Shown one piece after another: positions 29,284 to 38,587 of a DNA stretch of 64,000 bases (position 1 is the stretch's first letter; each line of letters begins with the position of its first letter). The DNA comes from Candidatus Jettenia sp. (GTDB lineage: Bacteria; Planctomycetota; Brocadiia; Brocadiales; Brocadiaceae), in NCBI GenBank assembly GCA_021650895.1, contig CP091278.1, positions 2,447,659 to 2,511,658 of the forward strand. The letters are read 5' to 3'. The notes under the pieces are model-generated. The model saw only the letters and a list, made by a program, of their open reading frames with translations. It did no database searches and was not told the DNA's origin. Both the position numbers and the translations under genes were made by a program.

Positions 29284-30471
29284 TCAGTATACCCGAACTA
29301 GTTCTATCTTTGGATAGTAATGTTTTAAAATAGATTCATACCCAAAGCCATTTTTAGCCATGTTTTGAGCGCCGTACTGACAAAGTCCTACACCATGACC
29401 CAAACCTTTCCCCGAAAAGGTTATGCTTTTCCCATTACTTCTGGAATAAAAAGCAGTGCTGTATAAGTAATTTGGACCGATCAGAAGCCGAAAACCATTT
29501 GCGCTCATTTCTCTGGTTCCATCCGCAGAAATAATTTCAATCCTTGAACAGTGCTCACCCAATCCCTGATCTAAAGCATTTATTGTGTGAATATTCGAAA
29601 CATAAATATTTGCCTCTCTTAATTTTTTTTCGATATCTGATTTGCTAATGTCCTTGCTCCATAGGGAATATTTCGAGTTATTACAATAATTACATACGAC
29701 ACCTCCTAAAGGTGGTATGCTATCATCTCCAAATACATGATTGCTGTTTTCTGTATGGCCTCCGCAAGTACTATGGAAATAAGCAGGGAAAATATTCCAA
29801 TTGTATACCATAATAATACCTTTGGTTTCTTGCACTATTTTATTGATTCTCACAGTCTCATTTGACATACCACGATACGCAAGTTCCAGCATATCCAGAT
29901 GGTAAACTTTATCCTGTTTTATCCTTCTCTTATACATAGCGTAGGTTCTTGCTATTATTGCCTGAGCACGCAACGCCTCTTCATTCCAAGCTTTCGGCAT
30001 TTCACTACCAACAACACCTGCAATAAAACTCTCGAGATCCACCTCTTCGATGACTGAAAATCTATTATTAGGTTGCTGTAAAATCCTAATTTCGCCACGA
30101 TACCGTATATTATTAAATTCGATCCTTCCTTCTCGCAGAGTTGTAATTCGTATTTCGCTGGTATTGTAATATTTGCTTCCTACAGAAATACTACCTTCGT
30201 TTATCGATATTGTAGATTTTTGTAATCCTTGACCCCGATCTATAATATTAGCTAAACTATCAGTAATTTGATAACAATCATCGATTGCTAATCGGGCTTC
30301 TCGGGCATCCTTTACAAGAAGCACACGTATGACAGGTTTCTTTTCTAAAAGATTTTTATAATCATAAATCCCATCTTGAACTTCGGGAGCGCTTCTTTGA
30401 CACGAAAGAGGCATCCCTCCAGCTATAGATGATAACATGGTGGCAATCGTTAATAATAGTGGCCTAACCAT
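29284..30471 (-). CDS. SpoIID/LytB-type cell wall protein
   Basis: 395 residues from ATG 30471; in-frame TTG 30522 and ATG 30492 are alternatives. The chosen start gives a short signal-like hydrophobic segment (LLLTIATMLSSIAGG). The SpoIID domain shows DLESFIAGVVGSEMPKAWN, with the glutamate corresponding to the catalytic Glu of SpoIID lytic transglycosylases, then EALRAQAIIARTYA, YFHSTCGGHTE and GKGLGHGVGLCQYGA. It probably cleaves or activates cleavage of peptidoglycan glycan strands denuded of peptides. There is no sign of sporulation here. It is nine bases from tgt, in the same operon. Confidence 0.9.
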   Translation of the reverse strand: MVRPLLLTIATMLSSIAGGMPLSCQRSAPEVQDGIYDYKNLLEKKPVIRVLLVKDAREARLAIDDCYQITDSLANIIDRGQGLQKSTISINEGSISVGSKYYNTSEIRITTLREGRIEFNNIRYRGEIRILQQPNNRFSVIEEVDLESFIAGVVGSEMPKAWNEEALRAQAIIARTYAMYKRRIKQDKVYHLDMLELAYRGMSNETVRINKIVQETKGIIMVYNWNIFPAYFHSTCGGHTENSNHVFGDDSIPPLGGVVCNYCNNSKYSLWSKDISKSDIEKKLREANIYVSNIHTINALDQGLGEHCSRIEIISADGTREMSANGFRLLIGPNYLYSTAFYSRSNGKSITFSGKGLGHGVGLCQYGAQNMAKNGFGYESILKHYYPKIELVRVY

Positions 30472-30531
30472 ATCTTTTGTATCTAGAGTCATCGAAGATA
30501 ATTTAATGTATAGGAAATTCAAACAAACTAC

Positions 30532-30559
30532 GTAGTGGCAAGGCGTGCCTTGCCACTAC
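30532..30559. repeat. Near-perfect palindrome, 13-bp arms
   Basis: Bases 30532-30544 (gtagtggcaaggc) and 30547-30559 are exact inverted copies with a 2-base centre. The palindrome is GC-rich against the local background and lies in the queH/spoIID-like spacer. It is probably a dispersed intergenic palindromic repeat, which could attenuate the transcript. Confidence 0.75.
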
Positions 30560-30694
30560 ACGCCGCTAAAGTTGCCGAAGGCCTAATTTATTTAATCGTT
30601 TTGTTCTCTCTATTTTTTCATAGAAATTATAAATCCATTTTCCATGTAACCAGATACATCTTATTCTGTAACAAGAAAATCCTTATACATGTGT

Positions 30695-31336
30695 TTATCC
30701 ACCAAAACAGTTACATTTTTGCGATGTATTATCTTCCGTATTAAAAGCTTCTACGGTGTTTTTCTCCTCTTTACTATATGAAATGTTGCCTTTATATAAC
30801 TCTCGGGTAGTATCTTTATATCTTTCATATTCGCTGAAAATACAGCCACAATAACCCTGTCTATAGATCATTTTTCTTTTGGCAAGATCATGACTGCATT
30901 CAGATAGATAGCGATAATCACGATAAATAAATTTACTATTATGCTCTCTTGCTAGATTTTCTGAAAGCGTTTTTAATTGCTCATGATTCTGGTAAACACT
31001 AAATAACATGGTAGATGTAAAAGCATCAAATCCATTTTTTTTTGAAAAAGCAACCACAAATCTCAATCGCATGGCATAACAATCGGCACAGCGATCATTT
31101 CCCTCATAATTCACATTCTTCAAATATTCCTTTATGCCGTAATCTTCACAATAGATTACCGGAATAGGGTCGGTTTCTTGAAATACACGCAATGCTTTTA
31201 ACCGCTTTCTAAATTCAAGAAACGGATGTATATTCGGGTTATAAAAAAGCCCTGTTACTTTGAAACCTTCCTTCCTCAGTTCACCTAGCGGTGCACAGAG
31301 GCAGCAGGCACAACAAATATGCAATAATAAATTCAT
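30695..31336 (-). CDS. queH: Epoxyqueuosine reductase QueH
   Basis: 213 residues of the DUF208/QueH family. The N-terminus LLHICCACCLCAP carries the paired cysteines, with further Cys in GNDRCADCYAMR and GYCGCIFSE, enough for the known Fe-S and iron sites. FTSTMLFSVYQNHEQL is a family hallmark. It converts epoxyqueuosine to queuosine in tRNA, replacing QueG. A ~25-residue tail ending CNCFGG extends past the usual domain. It starts 13 bases after ruvB and shares a transcription unit with tgt, giving two queuosine genes close together. Confidence 0.93.
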   Translation of the reverse strand: MNLLLHICCACCLCAPLGELRKEGFKVTGLFYNPNIHPFLEFRKRLKALRVFQETDPIPVIYCEDYGIKEYLKNVNYEGNDRCADCYAMRLRFVVAFSKKNGFDAFTSTMLFSVYQNHEQLKTLSENLAREHNSKFIYRDYRYLSECSHDLAKRKMIYRQGYCGCIFSEYERYKDTTRELYKGNISYSKEEKNTVEAFNTEDNTSQKCNCFGG

Positions 31337-31349
31337 ACGAATGACTCCT

Positions 31350-32375
31350 CTAAAATAATCTTTTCTGGAGCCCTGCTTCTGGATGGTATTGATATCCTAA
31401 ATGCTCATACGCCAGTTTTGTTGCAATTCTTCCCCGAGGTGTTTTATCCAGATATCCACTTTGTATCAGAAATGACTCATATACTTCCTCTATGGTATCC
31501 TCTTCTTCGCTTACTGAAACCGCAATGGTTTTTAAGCCAACAGGGCCACCATCATATCGAATAACAGTTTCTAGGATTCTGCGATCCATATCTCCCAGTC
31601 CGTTCTCATCTACCCCTAACATCTCTAATCCTCTTCTGGCAACTTCCTCATTGATGATATCATTTCCGCGAACCTGAGCAACATCGCGAAGACGTCTCAA
31701 AAATCTATTGGTTATTCTTGGTGTGCCGCGCGACCGTTTTGCAACAATTTCTGCTCCTTTCTCATCTATTTGAATAGAGAGCATGCGGGCAGAATTCTGC
31801 ACAATTTTGTAAAGATCAGTCCAGGGATAAAACTCTAGTTTCTCTAACACCCCAAAACGTGAACGGAGAGGTGCTGTAAGTAATCCCTCTCTGGTAGTAG
31901 ATCCAATGAGCGTAAATTTTGGTAATTTGATTTTTACTGATCTTGCCTTAGGCCCCTGGTCGATAATAATATCAATAGTAAAGTCTTCCATCGCTGAATA
32001 AAGATACTCTTCAACCGTTGCGTGAAGTCTATGAATTTCATCAATAAAAAGAATATCTCCTTGTTGCAAATTCGTTAGGATACCCGCAAGATCTACAGGC
32101 TTATCTAAAATAGGACCCGAAGTCGTTTTAATCGATGCATGAGCTTCATTTGCTATAATTTGCGATAATGTTGTTTTCCCTAAACCAGGGGGGCCGGAAA
32201 ATAAGATGTGATCTAAAAATTCCCCTCTTTTCTTTGCAGCTTCGATATAAATACGGAGGTTTTCTTTTATGCGATCCTGCCCAATAAAATCATTAAATCG
32301 TTTAGGCCTGAGTGTAAGGTCTAAATTCTTATCCTCAACTATGGCTGTAGAGGATAAAACATCTTCGTTTATCAT
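31350..32375 (-). CDS. ruvB: Holliday junction branch migration ATPase RuvB
   Basis: 341 residues. Walker A GPPGLGKTTL, Walker B LFIDEIHRL, sensor 1 LIGSTTREG, arginine finger region PLRSRFG and the C-terminal winged helix (GYLDKTPRGRIAT, LGYQYHP) are all present. It forms the hexameric motor that moves Holliday junctions with RuvA, whose gene lies 41 bases upstream. No ruvC is next to them. Confidence 0.98.
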   Translation of the reverse strand: MINEDVLSSTAIVEDKNLDLTLRPKRFNDFIGQDRIKENLRIYIEAAKKRGEFLDHILFSGPPGLGKTTLSQIIANEAHASIKTTSGPILDKPVDLAGILTNLQQGDILFIDEIHRLHATVEEYLYSAMEDFTIDIIIDQGPKARSVKIKLPKFTLIGSTTREGLLTAPLRSRFGVLEKLEFYPWTDLYKIVQNSARMLSIQIDEKGAEIVAKRSRGTPRITNRFLRRLRDVAQVRGNDIINEEVARRGLEMLGVDENGLGDMDRRILETVIRYDGGPVGLKTIAVSVSEEEDTIEEVYESFLIQSGYLDKTPRGRIATKLAYEHLGYQYHPEAGLQKRLF

Positions 32376-32416
32376 ACTTAAATCCTACCATATATAATTC
32401 AGAACCATACTAAAAA

Positions 32417-33007
32417 TTAAACCTTATATTTCAGTGCTTCTCTGACAAGCGCCTCGATAGTATCGATCTCTTGTAATTTTTTAGCTGCTTCGCTTACCGC
32501 TTTCTCAGCGACCATTCTCCCATAACCTAAAGATATTAAAGCCATAACAGCATCAGATATAAGCGCCCTTTGTTGAACACTCATGCCAATAGGCACAGTC
32601 CTCGCGAGTTCTTTAACATTTTCCTTTAATTCCAGGATAATTCGTTCAGCCGTTTTTTTCCCTATTCCTTTAATTTTTTCTAAAGCCTTTACATCTTCAT
32701 GCATCACGGCATGTCTAATATCATCAACGGTACTACCAGAAAGTATTGTAATGGCTGTATTAGGTCCTATGCCCTTCACGGACAGCAACAATTGAAATAA
32801 ATCCCTTTCTTCTCCTGTTGCAAACCCAAACATCTTTATTTGGTCTTCCCTTATGAATAGCTGGGTAAGAATGGTAACTTCGCCATGGTTAGGGATTTTC
32901 TCGAAGGTAGATAGGGGAATGTGTAATCGATAACCGATGCCTAATACTTCCAAAATTAAGCGAGTAGGAGACTTACTAATCACCCGTCCTCGGATGTAAT
33001 CCAGCAT
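32417..33007 (-). CDS. ruvA: Holliday junction DNA-binding protein RuvA
   Basis: 196 residues, standard length. It begins MLDYIRGRVISKSPTRLILEV in the OB fold and carries two helix-hairpin-helix motifs (LLSVKGIGPNTAI and LEKIKGIGKKTAERIILELK) plus a C-terminal RuvB-binding domain (AVMALISLGYGRMVAEKAV). It binds the four-way junction and loads RuvB. Confidence 0.97.
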   Translation of the reverse strand: MLDYIRGRVISKSPTRLILEVLGIGYRLHIPLSTFEKIPNHGEVTILTQLFIREDQIKMFGFATGEERDLFQLLLSVKGIGPNTAITILSGSTVDDIRHAVMHEDVKALEKIKGIGKKTAERIILELKENVKELARTVPIGMSVQQRALISDAVMALISLGYGRMVAEKAVSEAAKKLQEIDTIEALVREALKYKV

Positions 33008-33065
33008 GTATGCATCGTCCCTGCTATATTATACTTATGTCATCCAAAAATTGTTTCTAAATATA

Positions 33066-34442
33066 CTACTCTATAGAACTATTTTCTAACTCTGTCTCTG
33101 TACTCATATTATTATGTACTTTTAAACTTAAGCCGAATTTGGAGAGGCTTTCCTTTATCTCATCTATATAATTTTGCTTGATATCTTTTTGGATTAACTC
33201 AGCCTCATTCTTTTCTATAATATCCCCAATGGTTTCTATGCCGGCCTTCCAGAGTGCATTTCTACAACGGGTAGAAAGTCCAAGCTCTGAAATAGTCTCG
33301 ACGGTATCCATTATTTTCTCTTTACCTTTATTATCGCCAAATAATTCAGTTTCATCATCACTTTCGAATGCTTGTCCTAACCGTAATCCTTTTTGGGATA
33401 AAATAGCTTTAATTTCATTCAGTGATGTTTCTCCAAAATTTTTAAAAGACAGGAGATCGGCCTCGGTAATTCGTGTAAGGTCTTTTAACGTACGAATATT
33501 CATTTTTTCAAGACAGTTCTTACTTCTTACTGAGAGTTCAAAGTCAGAAATAGGAATATTTAGTACTTCAGTTTCCCGGCCTTGTTTTTTCGAAACCTCT
33601 TCATCGTAATACATAGCTGTTGAAGCTTTTGCATCTTTTACAAACAGAGATGCCCTGGCATTAGTTGGCTCAACATCTAAAACTGCTTCAAAGCAATATA
33701 CTGCATCATCATATTCACCTTTATCCTCATACAATATCCCTAAATTCATAAATGCATTTTTGTACGTAGGATTTAGTTTTGTACACCTTTCGTAGTACTC
33801 AATAGCCTTTTCATCTTCTCCGTCTATATCATAATTAAATGCTATACGGAAAAGAGCCTTTGCATGATTTGGATCAATTTGGAGCGCCTGTTCATACTTC
33901 TCAAGTGCTTCTTGATATTCTCCCAAGTCATCTAAACAATGTCCCCATTGATAAAATAACTCAGCGTCATTTTCGTGTGATGGTAAAAAACGCTTAATTA
34001 TTTCCAATGCACCTTCAACGTCTCCAGACATTCTCTTTGTCTCAGCAATATCCATAGTAATATCAAATTCTTCAATATCTGTTCTTTTAGAACGTCCGAA
34101 ACACTCTAAAGCCTGACTATAGTCGCCAAGCTCCTGATAACATTTCCCTAAATAATACGATCCTATCTTTCTTGATTTTACTTCTTTTAGGGTATTTGAT
34201 GCCTCTTCTATCTTTCCGGTAATCCACTTGCATATTCCGAATAACAGCGTTAAATCTTTTGATTTTGCACTATCACGCTCTTTATTAATATCAAGCTTTA
34301 ATTCCTCAATTTTTTTATCTAATCTTTCTCTATTTTCTTTGGAACTATATACCTGTTCTCTTATATATGCAATTGTTTCCCTTGATATTGCTTCTGTATC
34401 CAGCAATTTATCAAGGTCAATATCAGTGATAGCCGTAATCAT
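33066..34442 (-). CDS. TPR protein with two C-terminal RNA polymerase alpha-CTD-like domains
   Basis: 458 residues. An N-terminal coiled region leads into about five TPR units (~90-280; for example ALEKYEQALQIDPNHAKALF). Two alpha-CTD-like helical domains follow at ~295-355 and ~380-440. The first reads FELSVRSKNCL, then NFGETSLNEIK. It keeps the residues equal to E. coli alpha Arg265, Asn268, Ser299 and Glu302, while Lys298 is Thr. The second keeps Arg and Asn (STRCRNAL) but lacks the GKKS loop. It might recruit or modulate transcription through UP-element-like DNA or sigma contacts; that is inference. It is first in the run leading to ruvAB. Confidence 0.85.
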   Translation of the reverse strand: MITAITDIDLDKLLDTEAISRETIAYIREQVYSSKENRERLDKKIEELKLDINKERDSAKSKDLTLLFGICKWITGKIEEASNTLKEVKSRKIGSYYLGKCYQELGDYSQALECFGRSKRTDIEEFDITMDIAETKRMSGDVEGALEIIKRFLPSHENDAELFYQWGHCLDDLGEYQEALEKYEQALQIDPNHAKALFRIAFNYDIDGEDEKAIEYYERCTKLNPTYKNAFMNLGILYEDKGEYDDAVYCFEAVLDVEPTNARASLFVKDAKASTAMYYDEEVSKKQGRETEVLNIPISDFELSVRSKNCLEKMNIRTLKDLTRITEADLLSFKNFGETSLNEIKAILSQKGLRLGQAFESDDETELFGDNKGKEKIMDTVETISELGLSTRCRNALWKAGIETIGDIIEKNEAELIQKDIKQNYIDEIKESLSKFGLSLKVHNNMSTETELENSSIE

Positions 34443-34983
34443 TCTTGTTTAACCTCCGTTACTACTTAAAATATATCTATTATCAAAATGAACACCTTTG
34501 ATAGCTTTAAAAGTCGTAGTTTAACAAACATACGTCAAAAATTCAACTAAAATTTATGACATATCATAGTATGATAATGTATTATTTCTCTTATTTATCT
34601 AGATATATATTATAATGCTTGACAGAAAAAATAGCAGAGATAAACTCCGTAAACTCTGCGGTATTTCGCTGGATAATTATGAGAAGAAAATGATTTTAGA
34701 ACGCCAAATAGACATATTATGTAGCTTATTAACAAAAAGGAACATTGAATTTGATATGATCACAGAAAGGAATGCATGAGGTTATAAAAATTCTTAAATT
34801 ACGTCAACGCCAAATCAAGTTTCAATAGGCTAGCTAATAGATAAAATCTGGAAGCTATTTATAAATTCGATGTTAATCCGATATATGGAGGGGGCTTTGA
34901 GGTTACGGATTTGGAACTCAGATTAGTCGAGCATATTCCTCTCTTTGTATATATTCAATCATTTAACTCCTTAATAACGAAAT
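34443..34983. other. Intergenic, 541 bp
   Basis: Promoter region of the TPR/ruvAB run on the minus strand. It contains one weak plus-strand small ORF (34615-34779, listed separately) and nothing else recognised. Confidence 0.45.
34615..34779 (+). CDS. Possible 54-residue small ORF
   Basis: ATG to TGA frame encoding a lysine/arginine-rich, helical peptide (starts MLDRKNSRDKLRKLCG, ends ITERNA). There is no ribosome site, and a TATAAT box overlaps the ATG, so it would have to be leaderless. Codon content is reasonable but this may be chance. Confidence 0.25.
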   Translation: MLDRKNSRDKLRKLCGISLDNYEKKMILERQIDILCSLLTKRNIEFDMITERNA

Positions 34984-35187
34984 CTAATAAGTCTTTTTAT
35001 TTAACGTTGACAAAAGTTTCGAATATTTCTTACGCACTTTCTTCTCATGTTTTATAGCATCTTTGACAATTCTTTTCAAGAATACCTGAACAAAAGGGTC
35101 TGTTTCCTGACTTGCAAGTTTCGAGTATTTTTCTTGTAACTCCCTTTCATCCTTTGCTACCATATCCATTGCTTCGGATAAGTTCAT
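34984..35187 (-). CDS. Small rubrerythrin-like helical protein
   Basis: 67 residues from ATG 35187, ten codons inside the longest frame, with AGAGAGG eight bases upstream. Two amphipathic helices (SEAMDMVAKDERELQEKYSK and FLKRIVKDAIKHEKKVRKK) joined by ASQETDPFV resemble half of a ferritin-like/rubrerythrin four-helix bundle. The usual ExxH metal motif is only partly kept (DAIKH), so metal binding is doubtful. It could dimerise to form a bundle. Confidence 0.6.
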   Translation of the reverse strand: MNLSEAMDMVAKDERELQEKYSKLASQETDPFVQVFLKRIVKDAIKHEKKVRKKYSKLLSTLNKKTY

Positions 35188-35518
35188 TATTATGCCTCTC
35201 TCTTCTGAATTTCCCAAGATAAAATATCACGTTAATTGCTAAAGATAATACATTTTGGGAAGTAAATTTACCAAATTAGATAGTAAATATCAATATACTT
35301 TATTTTTTATCCTTAAAGTTTATTTATTTGGTTAGGTAAATTGTAAATTATTATGTCCTTCAGGAATAGTAACACATATATACATCTGATTAATATTATT
35401 GGAAGACTTGACAAACTAAAAATATGAATCTTATAATATTTAATAGTTAAGATTTAAAATCACAAGGTTTACGTTTCCTTTACTAGACACTTTATAAATA
35501 TATTTTTTAGAATACATC
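35188..35518. other. Intergenic, 331 bp
   Basis: Very AT-rich divergent spacer between the small helical protein and the glycosylase. No feature beyond presumed promoters was recognised. Confidence 0.45.
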
Positions 35519-36349
35519 TTGCCCAAAATCCCAATAAAAGATTTTCATTTGGAATATACGTTATCATGTGGACAATTATTTCGGGTGTCCAAAGTAGAAG
35601 ATTGGTATTATATTACCGTAAGAGATCGTATTTTTAAGGTTCGTCAATCTCCTGCATATCTGGAATTTGATGGGGTTAGCAAAGAATTTTTAATGTATTA
35701 TTTTGCCCTTGATGAGCCATATTCCACTATCCTTACACAGATAAATAAGGATCCACACATAAATAGTGCTATCAAGAGATATTACGGTTTGAGGATTATA
35801 CGACAAGATCCGTGGGAATGCCTGATATCTTTCCTGTGCTCTTCGGCAGCAAATATCCCCAAAATAACATTAAACCTTGAAATGTTATCACGATCCTTTG
35901 GGAAAAAAATTGAGTTAAATGAATTTGAACAATATTCATTCCCAAATCCGGGAGAATTAAATAATTATGAACAAATTTTATTAGCGAAGACAGGATTTCG
36001 AGCAAAATATATCAAAATCGCTAATAGTCTTGTTAGTGAGGATTTTTTAAAATCATTAAGAAAACTTTCCTATGGCGAGGCAAAACAAACACTGAAAAAT
36101 ATCCCGGGCATTGGAGATAAGATTGCCGATTGCATTCTTTTGTTTTCGCTTGGTTTTACCGAAGCTTTCCCTATTGATACGTGGATGAAGAAAATTCTCC
36201 AGAAACTTTATTTCAAAAATAAGGTAACATCAAACAAAGAACTATCAGCCTTTGGGGTAAAATATTTTGGGAAATACGCTGGATATGCCCAGCAATTTCT
36301 CTATATATTTGCAAGAAATTCTATAGCAGCTTCACCACGTGTTCTCTAG
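35519..36349 (+). CDS. ogg: 8-oxoguanine DNA glycosylase/AP lyase (OGG1-like)
   Basis: 276 residues. The N-terminal OGG domain has SCGQLFRV, and IRQDPWECLISFLCSSAANI matches the OGG1 pattern closely. The HhH-GPD core carries IPGIGDKIADCILL, with Lys in the place of OGG1's catalytic Lys249, and FPIDTWM, with Asp in the place of Asp268. It should excise 8-oxoguanine and nick the abasic site. The start is TTG with no clear ribosome site; an in-frame stop lies eight codons upstream, so it cannot be much longer. OGG1-type enzymes are less common in bacteria than MutM. Confidence 0.9.
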   Translation: MPKIPIKDFHLEYTLSCGQLFRVSKVEDWYYITVRDRIFKVRQSPAYLEFDGVSKEFLMYYFALDEPYSTILTQINKDPHINSAIKRYYGLRIIRQDPWECLISFLCSSAANIPKITLNLEMLSRSFGKKIELNEFEQYSFPNPGELNNYEQILLAKTGFRAKYIKIANSLVSEDFLKSLRKLSYGEAKQTLKNIPGIGDKIADCILLFSLGFTEAFPIDTWMKKILQKLYFKNKVTSNKELSAFGVKYFGKYAGYAQQFLYIFARNSIAASPRVL

Positions 36350-36473
36350 AATAATTCTGTTATTAATAAATAATATGAAAAAGTAGAGGACTTTTGAGAA
36401 GAATAATTATAAGATATGCCTGGACATGATGTATGTGTTTACGTCAGGAAAATTCCTTTTTACTCATGTTTAT

Positions 36474-37670
36474 TCATGCCGATGGATTGTCTGTTAGTGT
36501 CTTAACAAAATCATACCCAAAGATGGAGCACCTTTTTAAATCGTCTTCTGTAGGAGTAAGAACAACTTTTATGGGAGGCTGGATAACTTTTAGTTTAAGT
36601 CCGTTTAATCGGTCTTCCATTTGTTTTGTTGCCTCACCGCTCCAGCCATACGTACCGAATGTCGCACACTTCTTGCCTTTTGCATTAACACTAAACATAA
36701 TATCGATAATGTCCCACATCGGCCGTATCGCATCGCCATTTAAAGTTGAAGACCCGAACAATATACCGTCCGCCGATTCAATTTCACACCGTATAAATTC
36801 CGGAGATATTTGAGCAGCATCAAAAACTTTTACCTCTGTGTTTATTGTAGATGCCCCCTTAGCTACCGCTTCCGCCATTTTTTTCGTATTTCCATACATA
36901 GACGCATAAAAAATTATTATCTGTTTTTTATTAGGATCTTTTCTCGAGGTACTCCAATCCTCATATGCTTTAATATACTTCCTTGGATTAGTTCGAAGAA
37001 TAGGACCGTGGCTTGGTGCAATCAACTGGATATCTAAATTTCTAATCTTTTCTATCGCCTCAAGGATCTTCTTCCTGTAAGGACCCATTATGTGCTCGTA
37101 ATAGTGCTGAAAATCTTCCGTGAAATCATCTACCCTATCATCAAAGAGCCGTTCATCGCAAAAATGTGTTGCAAATCCATCACAAGGAAAGAGTACTCGA
37201 TCTTCTTCTAAATAGGAAAACATCGTATCAGGCCAATGCCAAAAAGGAGCATGGACAAACTTTAATTGTTTATTACCCAAACTAACAAGCTCACCATCTT
37301 CAACTATTTTTCCGTTAAAATCCTTATGAAGAATGTTTTTTAGAAAAAACGCCGCTGTTTTTGTAGATAAAATTTGAGCATTCGGAGCTTCTCTCAGTAA
37401 ATCACCCAGCGCCCCTGAATGGTCCATTTCTGTATGATTGACAACAATGTAATAAATATCTTTCAGGTCAATTAATGATTTGAGTTTGGCGATATGTTCT
37501 TCGGTAAACTTTGCATGAACGGAATCAATAAGCGTAGGTTTATCTGCTTGGATTAAATAAGAATTGTATGTAGTGCCATATCGGGTTTGAAATACTACAT
37601 CGAATACCCTCAGAGTAGCATTTAATGCGCCTACCCAATGTATATTTTTTTTAATTTCCAGGGTTTGCAT
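36474..37670 (-). CDS. fprA: Flavodiiron protein (FprA-type O2/NO reductase)
   Basis: 398 residues: a metallo-beta-lactamase domain followed by a flavodoxin domain. Diiron ligands are in place: His79-x-Glu81-x-Asp83-His84 (NHTEMDHSG), His in APFWHWPD, Asp in FPCDGFA and His in PSHGPI. The FMN-binding site starts FYASMYGNTKKMAEA, and FGTYGWSGEA marks the second loop. It reduces oxygen to water and/or NO to N2O in the cytoplasm of anaerobes. No rubredoxin gene or fused rubredoxin domain is present, so the electron donor is elsewhere. Confidence 0.95.
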   Translation of the reverse strand: MQTLEIKKNIHWVGALNATLRVFDVVFQTRYGTTYNSYLIQADKPTLIDSVHAKFTEEHIAKLKSLIDLKDIYYIVVNHTEMDHSGALGDLLREAPNAQILSTKTAAFFLKNILHKDFNGKIVEDGELVSLGNKQLKFVHAPFWHWPDTMFSYLEEDRVLFPCDGFATHFCDERLFDDRVDDFTEDFQHYYEHIMGPYRKKILEAIEKIRNLDIQLIAPSHGPILRTNPRKYIKAYEDWSTSRKDPNKKQIIIFYASMYGNTKKMAEAVAKGASTINTEVKVFDAAQISPEFIRCEIESADGILFGSSTLNGDAIRPMWDIIDIMFSVNAKGKKCATFGTYGWSGEATKQMEDRLNGLKLKVIQPPIKVVLTPTEDDLKRCSIFGYDFVKTLTDNPSA

Positions 37671-37920
37671 GATTATTTATTACCAGAAGGGTATAGAATA
37701 TTAATATTTCAAAAGATAAATCTCTGCAAAGTCCAACCAGAAAAACTTTCCGTACAATCAGTCTGTATTTCCCAGTATAAAGGGTAGACTTAACCTTCAA
37801 TATCTAAAGATATTTCAACAGTATCACGATTCTATCTTTTTAACAAGAATAAAACTTTATGGATGAGATATCTTTATTTGAGGAACAGCATGGCGATTTT
37901 TGTTACATAAACCATACAAA

Positions 37921-38424
37921 CTAGAGCTCATTTTTAGAATGAGCTATATTCTTTTTTACAAAATTCATTAATCCACCAGCCTGAATAATCTCCTGCATCT
38001 CTTGCGGAAACGGTTCAAATTTGAATTTCTTTTTTGAAGTATGGTTGAGAATCTCAGCGGTTGCCAGATCAATTTCTATTTCATCTCCCTCCTGGATTTG
38101 TTCTACCGCCTCAGGACATTCAAAAATAGGCAAACCAATATTGATAGCATTTCTAAAGAATATGCGGGCAAAGGATTTTGCGATAACACATGAAATCCCT
38201 GCAGCCTTGATGGCAATTGGCGCATGCTCACGGGAGGAACCGCATCCAAAGTTATCCCCTGCCACAATAACGTCACCGCCTTTAGCCTTCTTTATAAAAT
38301 TTGGATCAATATCCTCCATGCAGTGAGATGCTAGTTCTTTTGTATTAATAGTATTCAAATATCGCGCCGGAATAATCTCATCAGTATTGATATTATCCCC
38401 AAATTTCCAACATGTGCCTTTCAT
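37921..38424 (-). CDS. leuD: 3-isopropylmalate dehydratase small subunit
   Basis: 167 residues, the short archaeal/bacterial LeuD type. It has [19 protein letters not shown], the swivel-domain active-site stretch [14 protein letters not shown] and [17 protein letters not shown]. It pairs with LeuC to isomerise 2- and 3-isopropylmalate in leucine synthesis. LeuC lies upstream on the same strand, separated by a 4.3-kb activase gene, which is unusual. Confidence 0.95.
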   Translation of the reverse strand: MKGTCWKFGDNINTDEIIPARYLNTINTKELASHCMEDIDPNFIKKAKGGDVIVAGDNFGCGSSREHAPIAIKAAGISCVIAKSFARIFFRNAINIGLPIFECPEAVEQIQEGDEIEIDLATAEILNHTSKKKFKFEPFPQEMQEIIQAGGLMNFVKKNIAHSKNEL

Positions 38425-38587
38425 ATGGTTAATCTCTTTAGTATATAATAATTCATTTGTAATAATATTCGGAATATTTAGAATCTAATCCTGTTTACAA
38501 TCACCGTATTTAACTTTAAAAAGCCCGAATTAACTCAAGAAAACTATCACGATACATCCTATGAGCTGGTTTCTTATACGGAGGGAT

